From: Oscillospiraceae bacterium
GTDB taxonomy: Bacteria > Bacillota > Clostridia > UMGS1883
Direction: 5' to 3'
Length of the DNA: 12,076 nucleotides
NCBI GenBank assembly: GCA_022508735.1
Contig: JAFLUQ010000064.1
Location: 1 to 12,076 of the forward strand
Translations under genes and position numbers: made by a program
The notes under the pieces: generated by a model
What the model saw: the letters and a program-made list of their open reading frames with translations, nothing else
What the model was told of the DNA's origin: nothing
Database searches by the model: none
Part shown: positions 1-5,830 of the stretch, in pieces
Numbering within the stretch: position 1 is the stretch's first letter
Layout of the letters: each line of letters opens with the position of its first letter

Positions 1-1
1 C

Positions 2-1141
2 CTCGTGATCGACCTTGGCAGCGCCATGGTTGTAAGCGGCGTAGGCGTTCAGATGCGTGCATATGACGACGGCAGAACAGTTAACTACGGTGTTGACGTA
101 TCTGCTGACGGCAGCAACTATACATCTTATTTCAACGGTGCCTGCGCACCCGGCGGCGGCGCTATGGAGTATATAACCATCGCTGCTAATGTAAGATATG
201 TAAGAATCAACGTGAACGGCAACAGCATCAGCAACTGGGCTTCCCTTGCTGAGGTTGAGGTTTACTCAGGCGGCAGCGTACAGGCCGGCCCCACAGCCGC
301 TGTAACTCCTTCCGCCGGCGGTAAGGTAGCCCTTAATGCAAGCATGGTTCGCGCTTCCGCAGAGCCCGAGGCTCAGAACGGCGCCAGAAATGTTGTTGAC
401 GGCAATGCCGGCACATACTGGGCAGCCGAGGGCGCTCAGAACCTTGTGCTTGACCTTGGCAGTGCTCAGAACGTAAGCAGCGTAGGCGTTCAGATGCGTC
501 AGTATGACGACGGCAGAATGATAAACTACAGCGTAGAGGTTTCTGCAGACGGCAGCAGCTACAGCTCTGTTTACAGCGGTGCAAGCGTTGCAGGCGGCGG
601 CCAGATGGAATCTCATGCCGTAGGTCAGAGCATCAGATACGTAAGATTGAATGTTAACGGCAGCAACACAGGCAGCTGGTCCTCCGTTGCTGAGATCGAG
701 GTTATGACCGGTGGCGGCGCAGCAGGTGCAACAGGTCCCGCGTTCGTTTCCGCTATCTCCTCCACTCCCGTAGGTAACATCGAGAAGCTTATATCTGCAG
801 GCAGCGCCATTCTCGTTGACAAGGCGTTCCCCGCTTCCAATGCAATAGACGGCAGCTACTCCACCGCTTGGAAGGGCAGTGCCAACCACAGCCTTGTAGT
901 AGAGCTTAACCGCGACGAAAGAACAGTTACCACCGTAGGCGTTCTTATGGCCGGTGATGAAGCTATCAACTACACCATCGCCGTATCTAAGGACGGCGGC
1001 AACTGGACACCTGTTTACAGCGGTACTTCCGTTGTAGGTGCTATGGCTTATCATCCCTGTGAGGCTGAGGGCAAGTATGTAATGATCACCCTTGCTTCCG
1101 AGGGTAAGGTTTCCGAGGTTGAGGTTTACGGCGCTGAATAA
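2..1141 (+). CDS. Secreted-type protein with three F5/8 type C (CBM32/discoidin-like) repeats, 3' end only
   Basis: The reading frame is open at the left edge, so the true start lies outside the window. The GTG at position 5 falls inside the conserved LVIDLGSA strand of a domain and is not a start. The visible 379 residues hold about two and a half copies of one domain: residues 1–92 (partial), about 108–236 and about 250–379. Each copy carries the coagulation factor 5/8 type C pattern: a DLGS strand, VGVQMR or VGVLM, a YDDGR or INY segment, SADGSxY, then RYVRxNVNG and a closing (S/A)EVEVY strand. Such domains are jelly-roll folds that usually bind sugars on secreted enzymes or adhesins. Gly/Ala-rich linkers separate them. 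The protein stops right after the third repeat, with no LPXTG motif or terminal membrane helix. The catalytic or anchoring part, if any, must be upstream. The domain family is fairly sure; the ligand is unknown. Confidence 0.85.
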   Translation, partial: LVIDLGSAMVVSGVGVQMRAYDDGRTVNYGVDVSADGSNYTSYFNGACAPGGGAMEYITIAANVRYVRINVNGNSISNWASLAEVEVYSGGSVQAGPTAAVTPSAGGKVALNASMVRASAEPEAQNGARNVVDGNAGTYWAAEGAQNLVLDLGSAQNVSSVGVQMRQYDDGRMINYSVEVSADGSSYSSVYSGASVAGGGQMESHAVGQSIRYVRLNVNGSNTGSWSSVAEIEVMTGGGAAGATGPAFVSAISSTPVGNIEKLISAGSAILVDKAFPASNAIDGSYSTAWKGSANHSLVVELNRDERTVTTVGVLMAGDEAINYTIAVSKDGGNWTPVYSGTSVVGAMAYHPCEAEGKYVMITLASEGKVSEVEVYGAE

Positions 1142-1163
1142 GCAAAAGTAAATACTGAATAGT

Positions 1164-1189
1164 AAAGGCCCGGCTTTGCCGGGCCTTTT
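1164..1189 (+). terminator. Rho-independent terminator of the CBM32-repeat gene
   Basis: A perfect 11-bp stem (1164–1174 pairing with 1178–1188) encloses a three-base loop and ends in a TTTT run. It lies 22 bp after the stop codon. The AAA at the left base of the stem gives a possible weaker signal on the other strand as well. Confidence 0.92.
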
Positions 1190-1192
1190 GAT

Positions 1193-1220
1193 TTGCCTAT
1201 TGCTCTGGCCGACATATAAA
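1193..1220 (+). promoter_or_regulatory. Candidate promoter of the AraC–GyrI gene
   Basis: TTGCCT (1193–1198) and TATAAA (1215–1220) are 16 bp apart, which resembles a sigma-A promoter (4/6 and 5/6 matches). It would place the transcript start near 1227, about 58 bp before the chosen start codon. The -10 overlaps the inverted repeat at 1209–1235. It was read by eye only, and other AT-rich hexamers exist nearby. Confidence 0.35.
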
Positions 1221-1235
1221 AGCACACAATGTCGG
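1209..1235. promoter_or_regulatory. Inverted repeat, possible operator before the AraC–GyrI gene
   Basis: CCGACAT (1209–1215) is exactly inverted as ATGTCGG (1229–1235), with 13 bp between, so the half-site centres are 20 bp (about two helical turns) apart. It sits over the proposed -10 and transcription start. It could be a binding site for the regulator encoded just downstream. A 7-bp repeat can arise by chance, so this is tentative. Confidence 0.3.
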
Positions 1236-1284
1236 GAGAACAGTTTCACTTTATGGTAATATAACAGTGACGGGAGGAATGAAT

Positions 1285-2205
1285 ATGGACTGGGTCAGCG
1301 GAATGCAAAAAGCGTTAGACTATATCGAAGAAAACCTGTGCGAAGAGATCAGTATTGAGGAGGCGGCGAGAAAGGCGTGCTCCTCGGTCTATCATTTTCA
1401 ACGTGTGTTCGGCATACTTTGCGGCCGCACTGTAGGCGAATATATACGCCTGCGGCGGCTGACGCTGGCCGGTGCGGAGCTGGCCGCAGACAGGATCAAG
1501 GTCATCGACGCGGCTATGAAATACGGCTACGACAGCCCCGACAGCTTCACAAAGGCCTTTGTGAAATTCCACGGTATAACGCCCTCCCGGGCCCGTTGCC
1601 CCGGAGTCTCGCTTCGCTCATTTGCCCGTCTGTCCATTAAAATATCACTTGAAGGAGGAACTGTTATGAACTATCGAATCGAAAAAAAGCCCGCAATGAC
1701 TGTTACAGGGCTTCAGACCCACTTGCCGGGTGTTCCCGCCGGGCGCAGCCAAGAGCTACGTGACCTGTTTAAAAAGGGCGAGACAAGGTTTGTGCGTTAT
1801 GCGATCAGTGGCATGGCCCGTGATGTGGAAAACGAGTATTACGTGATTTCCAATGTGGACGGTGATGGTTACGACCTGACCGTAGGTGGGATATTGCCAT
1901 GTTATTTCCGCGAACACATGGAAAAGACCGTTGGCAGGTATAAGGAGCTATTGACATCTGTCGAAATTCCTGCTCAAACCTATGTTGTGGCCGAGACAAG
2001 TCGTGGTATTAACTGTATGACTGAACACGTAGCGCTGAGGAATTCCGTCGTCAGTGAGTGGCTACCATCGTCTGGCTATGTGCTGTCTGATGCGCCCGAG
2101 GTGGTCGTTATCCATTTTCCATTGAATAGTCACGAAACAAACGTAGAGAAGAGGCGCGCCGACGACTATGTAGAGATATGGCTGCCGATAAAAAGGGAAG
2201 GATAA
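1285..2205 (+). CDS. AraC-family transcriptional regulator with GyrI-like effector-binding domain
   Basis: A 306-residue DNA-binding regulator. Residues 1–105 form the AraC/XylS double helix-turn-helix: the first helix pair is around 23–42 (ISIEEAARKA…YHFQRVF) and the second around 71–93 (IDAAMKYGYDSPDSFTKAF, then FHGITPSRAR). A short linker leads at residue 128 into a GyrI-like/BmrR-type small-molecule-binding domain (MNYRIEKKPAMTVTGL… to the closing EWLPSSGY and DDYVEIWLPI motifs). Members with this layout often sense drugs or other hydrophobic ligands and control nearby transporters, but no transporter is next to it here. Start choice: GGGAGG (1272–1277) is 7 bp before ATG 1285. The GTG at 1267 lies before that site and ATG 1279 is only 1 bp after it. 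It runs convergently towards the XRE gene with a 35-bp gap. Family assignment is confident; the ligand and targets are unknown. Confidence 0.9.
   Translation: MDWVSGMQKALDYIEENLCEEISIEEAARKACSSVYHFQRVFGILCGRTVGEYIRLRRLTLAGAELAADRIKVIDAAMKYGYDSPDSFTKAFVKFHGITPSRARCPGVSLRSFARLSIKISLEGGTVMNYRIEKKPAMTVTGLQTHLPGVPAGRSQELRDLFKKGETRFVRYAISGMARDVENEYYVISNVDGDGYDLTVGGILPCYFREHMEKTVGRYKELLTSVEIPAQTYVVAETSRGINCMTEHVALRNSVVSEWLPSSGYVLSDAPEVVVIHFPLNSHETNVEKRRADDYVEIWLPIKREG
1652..1668 (+). promoter_or_regulatory. Strong internal ribosome binding site and ATG inside the AraC–GyrI gene
   Basis: AAGGAGG (1652–1658) precedes an in-frame ATG (1666) by 7 bp, exactly at the junction between the DNA-binding half and the GyrI-like half. 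Initiation here would give a 179-residue stand-alone GyrI-like protein. The site may be a by-product of the Leu-Glu-Gly-Gly linker codons, and I recall similar Gly-Gly linkers in this family, so use as a start is unproven. Confidence 0.4.
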
Positions 2206-2240
2206 ACTATAATTTACTGTTGGTTTAATATGAATTTTAT

Positions 2241-3065
2241 TTATCTCAGCCACGGAATGTCTCCGCCGCCATGATAAAAGGTAAAGTGATGCGGACGCTG
2301 TATTATTTCGCGAGCGATTATGAGAAGAGCAGGAATTGCCTGATGTGGGTGAAACATATAAAACTTTTCCGATATGCCGTCCACAGGATAAGTGTTGAGA
2401 AGCTTGTATTTTCGGAGTATACCGATGATTTCGCCAGACTTATCATCGGATATGTCAAGCTGTTCGGCCATCAATTTACGTGTAAAGCCATTCTCGCAGG
2501 GGCGTTTGTTCAGCCATATCAGTGCATCAAAAAACGCCTTATCAGATAAATTGCGAAACAGTTCTAAATAATCAGTGCTTTCAAAATATGCTTTTTCAGG
2601 GTCAACACAGCGAGGTACAAGCATAAAATATGGAAGTACGCTGTCAATTTCCATAAGCGTGAAGCCCTCATCTTTGTTGATTGATGAATATCGCCGTTCA
2701 CCGGGCCACATTATTTCCCGGTGTGAAGCTATTGTGTTTTCTTTGTCATATGTTCCGCTCATGAGAGCCTGCTCAAGTGCGTATACGATCTCAAAGGCCG
2801 CTTCAAAGCGTTGCTCAATGGGCAGACTAAGCAGTCGTTTGCATATGGCGGTTTCCAATTCATCGCTTTCAGCGGTAGTGCGCTCGAAAAGTGTGTCTAT
2901 GGAAACGCCAAAAAAATCTGCAATGCTTGGCAGAAGATCTGTGTCAGGTACTCCTCCGTTTTCCCACTTTGAGACCGCCTGCGGTGATACTCCGACGTAA
3001 TTTGCCAATGCCTCTTGGGTCACGCCCTGTCCGCGGCGCAGCCTCGCTATAACATTACCTATCAT
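2241..3065 (-). CDS. XRE-family helix-turn-helix transcriptional regulator
   Basis: A 274-residue protein. Residues 1–62 are a Cro/C1-type (HTH_3) DNA-binding domain: IARLRRGQGVTQEALANYV, then VSPQAVSKWENG, then LLPSIADFFGVSIDTLFERT. This is the form common in Firmicutes, with the signature recognition helix SPQAVSKWE. The remaining ~210 residues have no membrane segment. They include a region at about 195–250 (FTRKLMAEQLDISDD… IIGILRKYKLLN) that reads like a second, winged-helix-type DNA-binding unit; this second call is my inference. The start is well supported: GGAGG lies 8 bp before the ATG on the minus strand. It is a monocistron between its own promoter region and the convergent AraC-type gene, and its base composition looks more AT-rich than the neighbouring met genes. 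Target genes cannot be told from context. Confidence 0.88.
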   Translation of the reverse strand: MIGNVIARLRRGQGVTQEALANYVGVSPQAVSKWENGGVPDTDLLPSIADFFGVSIDTLFERTTAESDELETAICKRLLSLPIEQRFEAAFEIVYALEQALMSGTYDKENTIASHREIMWPGERRYSSINKDEGFTLMEIDSVLPYFMLVPRCVDPEKAYFESTDYLELFRNLSDKAFFDALIWLNKRPCENGFTRKLMAEQLDISDDKSGEIIGILRKYKLLNTYPVDGISEKFYMFHPHQAIPALLIIAREIIQRPHHFTFYHGGGDIPWLR

Positions 3066-3090
3066 GATCGTATCCTCCCTTTGATTTTAT

Positions 3091-3119
3091 ATTATACCGC
3101 AAAATTGCTACTATGGCTA
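3091..3119 (-). promoter_or_regulatory. Promoter of the XRE regulator gene
   Basis: On the minus strand a perfect TATAAT (plus-strand 3091–3096) lies 17 bp downstream of TAGCCA (plus-strand 3114–3119, 4/6 match to TTGACA). The ATG follows about 25 bp after the -10. The -35 lies within the first of two direct repeats, which fits repression or activation at this spot. Confidence 0.6.
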
Positions 3120-3163
3120 TACCCATGTTTACTTTATCAGTGGCCGTTGCATTACGGCTATAC
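3105..3163. repeat. Imperfect direct repeats, candidate operator pair upstream of the XRE gene
   Basis: TTGCTACTATGGCTATAC (3105–3122) recurs as TTGCATTACGGCTATAC (3147–3163). The shared core TAYGGCTATAC is offset by 41 bp, close to four helical turns, so both would face the same side of the DNA. The first copy covers the -35 of the XRE promoter. XRE-type regulators often control their own genes, so autoregulation is the simplest reading. This is inference. Confidence 0.45.
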
Positions 3164-3179
3164 AAATCTTCGATTTGTA
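3161..3179. repeat. Short palindrome next to the second direct repeat
   Basis: TACAAATC (3161–3168) and GATTTGTA (3172–3179) form a perfect 8-bp inverted repeat with a TTC loop. No T-run follows on either strand, so it is unlikely to be a terminator. It could be a regulator site upstream of the XRE promoter. Confidence 0.4.
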
Positions 3180-3249
3180 GGGTTATTATATCACATTTTT
3201 ATGTTCAAAGCAATGTACGCGTTTTTGCTGAATTCAACTCCGGGTTGAG

Positions 3250-3284
3250 AAAAACCGCTCCCATTTATGTAAAGGGAGCGGTTT
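3250..3284 (-). terminator. Rho-independent terminator of the metF–comM unit
   Basis: A perfect 11-bp stem (3252–3262 with 3274–3284) has an 11-base loop. On the minus strand it ends in TTTTT. It begins two bases after the stop codon of the ComM/YifB-like gene. The plus strand has only TTT after the stem, so the signal favours the minus strand. Confidence 0.88.
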
Positions 3285-3286
3285 AA

Positions 3287-4813
3287 TTAGTTCCAGTATT
3301 TTCTGTCCAAAGTTCTGTATCCAACAGCTTCGGAAATGTCCATGTCGGTGATGTTTTCACGACCGGCTACGTCGGCGATGGTGCGGGCGACCTTCAGTAT
3401 GCGGCTGTATGCCCGGGCAGAAAGGCCCATAACGTCAAACACGTTTTTTAACAGTGCGCTTTCACTCGGGCCGAGAGGGCAGAACCTCTCAATTTGTGCG
3501 GAGTTCATCTGGGCGTTGCAGGTGATACCCTCATCCTTGAAGCGCTCCTGCTGAATTTTCCGGGCCGCATTGACGCGCTTCTTTATTTCCGCCGAGCTTT
3601 CACCTTTTTCGGCGGTCAGGTCGCTATAGCGGAGCGTCGAGGCTTCAAGCTGAATGTCAATGCGGTCGAGAAGCGGGCCGCTGACCTTGCCTAAATATCG
3701 GCGAACGTCAGGCTCAGAGCAGTGACAGCGGCCGCTGCCGTCGCCGTAATAGCCACAGCGGCAGGGATTCATAGCCGCCACGAACATGACGTTACAGGGA
3801 TAGGTGCAGGTGGCCGCGATCCGTGATACGGTTACGGTTTTGTCTTCAAGGGGTTGGCGCATGGCTTCCATTACGCTTTTTCCGTACTCCGGCAGCTCGT
3901 CAAAGAACAGAACTCCGTTGTGAGCAAGCGACAGCTCGCCCGGTTTGGCCTTAGGCCCGCCGCCAACTATGCTTACAGTGCTGGAACTGTGGTGCGGAGC
4001 GCGGAATGGCCGGCATGAAATTATGGACTGGCCGTCCTTAAGCTCGCCTGCAACACTGTAGATTTGAGTTAAGTCCAAGGCCTCCTGCATAGTCAGGTCA
4101 GGTAGAATTGTGGGTATGCGCTGAGCAATCATGGTCTTTCCGCTGCCGGGGCTGCCGATTAGCAGCACATTGTGCCCGCCCGCAGTGGCTATCTCTATGC
4201 CGCGGCGCAGGGCGAGCTGCCCGCGCACCTGATCAAAGTCCACATTATAGTGGGAATTTTGCTCAAATATATTTTCAATGTCGGATTCTATCTTTGATAG
4301 TGGCTGCTCTCCCGAAAGATGGAGCACAGTCTCGGAGAGCGTTTTTGCGCCGTATACATCTATGCCGCTTACGAGAGCTGCCTCGGCGGCGTTCTCGGCC
4401 GGAACTATGACGCTTTTGAAGCCGCTGTTTTTAGCACAAATCACTCCCGACAGCACACCGTTCACGCCGCGTATTTCCCCTGAAAGGCTGAGCTCGCCCA
4501 TGAGCAAGCAGCTTTCCAGATCAGCCGAAAGCTGACCGGTGGCAAGCAGCAGAGCGGCGGCTATCGGAAGATCGTACTGAGTGCCCTCTTTTTTCAGGTC
4601 CGCCGGGGCCAGATTAAGTATGCAGCGCCGGGACGGGAACTCATAGCCGCTGTTAGTTATGGCTGAGCGCACCCGCTCACGGGATTCGCGCACCGCTGCG
4701 TCAGGTAGCCCCACAATGTCGAGATGCGGCAGCCCGCCCGAAAGATCGGCCTCTATGGTGACGAGGTTGCCGTCCAGTCCGCTCAGGGCCGCGCAATATG
4801 CTTTTACGGTCAT
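3287..4813 (-). CDS. comM: ComM/YifB-family AAA+ ATPase (Mg-chelatase-like)
   Basis: A 508-residue protein, full length for the family (about 500). Residues 1–165 are the N-terminal ChlI-like S5-fold domain (TVKAYCAALSGLDGNLV, VGLPDAAVRESRERVRSA, NLAPADLKKEG). The AAA+ core follows, with Walker A GSPGSGKT (220–227), the RAPHHSSS motif (271–278) and Walker B VLFFDELPEY (301–310). A four-cysteine cluster (NPCRCGYYGD… CHC, Cys351, 353, 363, 365) looks like a zinc site, and LLDRIDI is near 381. The C-terminal helical domain (about 405–508) has the SARAYSRILKVARTIADL-like stretch. In Gammaproteobacteria ComM is a hexameric helicase that drives branch migration during natural transformation. Its role in Firmicutes is less clear, and the name says nothing about magnesium chelation. 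It starts 21 bp after metF, with a GAGGAG site 9 bp before its ATG inside that gap, so the two are probably co-transcribed. Confidence 0.93.
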   Translation of the reverse strand: MTVKAYCAALSGLDGNLVTIEADLSGGLPHLDIVGLPDAAVRESRERVRSAITNSGYEFPSRRCILNLAPADLKKEGTQYDLPIAAALLLATGQLSADLESCLLMGELSLSGEIRGVNGVLSGVICAKNSGFKSVIVPAENAAEAALVSGIDVYGAKTLSETVLHLSGEQPLSKIESDIENIFEQNSHYNVDFDQVRGQLALRRGIEIATAGGHNVLLIGSPGSGKTMIAQRIPTILPDLTMQEALDLTQIYSVAGELKDGQSIISCRPFRAPHHSSSTVSIVGGGPKAKPGELSLAHNGVLFFDELPEYGKSVMEAMRQPLEDKTVTVSRIAATCTYPCNVMFVAAMNPCRCGYYGDGSGRCHCSEPDVRRYLGKVSGPLLDRIDIQLEASTLRYSDLTAEKGESSAEIKKRVNAARKIQQERFKDEGITCNAQMNSAQIERFCPLGPSESALLKNVFDVMGLSARAYSRILKVARTIADVAGRENITDMDISEAVGYRTLDRKYWN

Positions 4814-4834
4814 GCTCCCACTCTCCTCTGCCTC

Positions 4835-5701
4835 TTATATCAGGCCGGATATATTTTTCATTATGGTCCCCGCTATAACGGGCTTGTTCATGGTATATAT
4901 GTGTACTCCGTGCACACCGGCGGTTATAAGGTCCACTATCTGGTCGGTAGCATAAGCTATGCCGGCCTGAAGCAGTGAGGGGGCATCGTCCTGATACCGC
5001 TCCACCATGCGCATGAACTTGGGCGGCAGCGTCGCGCCGGACATAGCGCACATGCGCTTTATCTGTTTTGCATTCTGCACCGGCATAACTCCGGCCATGA
5101 TCGGCACGTTTATACCCTTGGCGGTGCATCGGTCAAGAAAGTCCAGATATTTCTCATTGTCGAAGAACAGCTGAGAAATAAGGAAATCGCAGCCGGTGTC
5201 CACCTTGTTTTTAAGATTGATTAGATCCTGCTCCGCGCTGGGGCACTCCACATGTCCTTCGGGATAGCAGGCTCCGCCAATACAGAAGCCGCCCATGCTC
5301 TTGAGCTGCATGATAAGCTCACAGGCATAGCGGTAGTGCTTGGGATTTGGGAAGTCAGCCACGCCTTCGGGAATATCGCCTCGCATGGCAAGTATATTTT
5401 CTATTCCTTTTGACCGCAAATTGGCGGTCAGATTTTCAATTTCAGCCTTAGTTGAGGCCACACAGGTCAGATGGCTCAGGGCCGTAATATTGTGAACGTT
5501 CTGAATTTCTGCGGAAATATCGGCCGTGTGGGCACTGGTGCCGCCGCCTGCACCGTAGGTCACGCTGATGAAGTCGGGTTTAAGCGCTGATAGGTCAGCC
5601 ACTGCCTTTCTCACATCGGCAAACATTTCAGTCTTTTTGGGAGGGAAAACCTCAAAAGAGACCGTAAGTTTTTTGCTTTTTAAAATGTCGCTTATATACA
5701 T
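4835..5701 (-). CDS. metF: Methylenetetrahydrofolate reductase
   Basis: A 288-residue TIM-barrel flavoprotein that reduces 5,10-methylene-tetrahydrofolate to 5-methyl-tetrahydrofolate, the methyl donor for MetH. The family marks are all present: SFEVFPPK with Glu17 (equivalent to E. coli Glu28), ISVTYGAGG with Thr48, HLTC (77–80), AMRGD with Asp109 (E. coli Asp120), SQLFFD with Gln177, and IMAGVMP. The spacing of Glu, Thr and Asp matches E. coli MetF exactly. The length is close to E. coli MetF (296). No MetV-like partner or other Wood–Ljungdahl gene adjoins it, so a role in methionine synthesis is the simplest reading. The ribosome binding site is weak (only GGA, 8 bp before the ATG), which contrasts with its strong promoter. 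It is divergent from metH and followed by the ComM-like gene. Confidence 0.95.
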   Translation of the reverse strand: MYISDILKSKKLTVSFEVFPPKKTEMFADVRKAVADLSALKPDFISVTYGAGGGTSAHTADISAEIQNVHNITALSHLTCVASTKAEIENLTANLRSKGIENILAMRGDIPEGVADFPNPKHYRYACELIMQLKSMGGFCIGGACYPEGHVECPSAEQDLINLKNKVDTGCDFLISQLFFDNEKYLDFLDRCTAKGINVPIMAGVMPVQNAKQIKRMCAMSGATLPPKFMRMVERYQDDAPSLLQAGIAYATDQIVDLITAGVHGVHIYTMNKPVIAGTIMKNISGLI

Positions 5702-5731
5702 AAGATCAATCCAATCGTAAATATTACCTGT

Positions 5732-5760
5732 ATTATATACTTTTTTTGATGAAAAAGCAA
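5732..5760 (-). promoter_or_regulatory. Promoter of metF–comM
   Basis: On the minus strand TTGCTT (plus-strand 5755–5760) and a perfect TATAAT (5732–5737) are 17 bp apart. Transcription would start near 5725, leaving a leader of only about 24 bases, too short for a riboswitch. An ATACTTTT sequence occurs twice across this promoter (5737–5744 and 5760–5767). Confidence 0.75.
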
Positions 5761-5769
5761 TACTTTTAT

Positions 5770-5798
5770 TTGACTTTTGGCGGCTTTGGATATATAAT
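5770..5798 (+). promoter_or_regulatory. Promoter of metH and its downstream gene
   Basis: TTGACT (5770–5775, 5/6) and a perfect TATAAT (5793–5798) are 17 bp apart, a near-consensus sigma-A promoter. The expected start near 5805 leaves a leader of about 26 bases before the ATG. Its -35 is only 9 bp from the -35 of the metF promoter, so polymerase bound at one may hinder the other, and a single regulator could cover both. Confidence 0.8.
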
Positions 5799-5830
5799 TA
5801 TTCTATATATTTTTAAAGGAATTGATAATT

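Noticed and set aside
266..1249. Long minus-strand open frame opposite the CBM32-repeat gene
   Set aside because: It mirrors a repetitive, clearly coding plus-strand gene, has no recognisable domain, and runs across the terminator at 1164–1189. It is a shadow of codon bias.
1267..1284. GTG start giving an AraC–GyrI protein six residues longer
   Set aside because: The Shine–Dalgarno GGGAGG lies after this GTG and 7 bp before ATG 1285, so the later start is favoured.
3015..3248. Plus-strand open frame over the XRE promoter region
   Set aside because: It begins inside the opposite-strand XRE gene and covers its promoter and repeats. It has no good ribosome binding site and no recognisable product.
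5822..5830. TTG start giving a MetH three residues longer
   Set aside because: It is one base after AAAGGA, too close for initiation; ATG 5831 has usable spacing and begins the conserved N-terminus.
5799..5830. SAM riboswitch or T-box in the metH leader
   Set aside because: The leader after the near-consensus promoter is only about 26 bases and shows no such structure.
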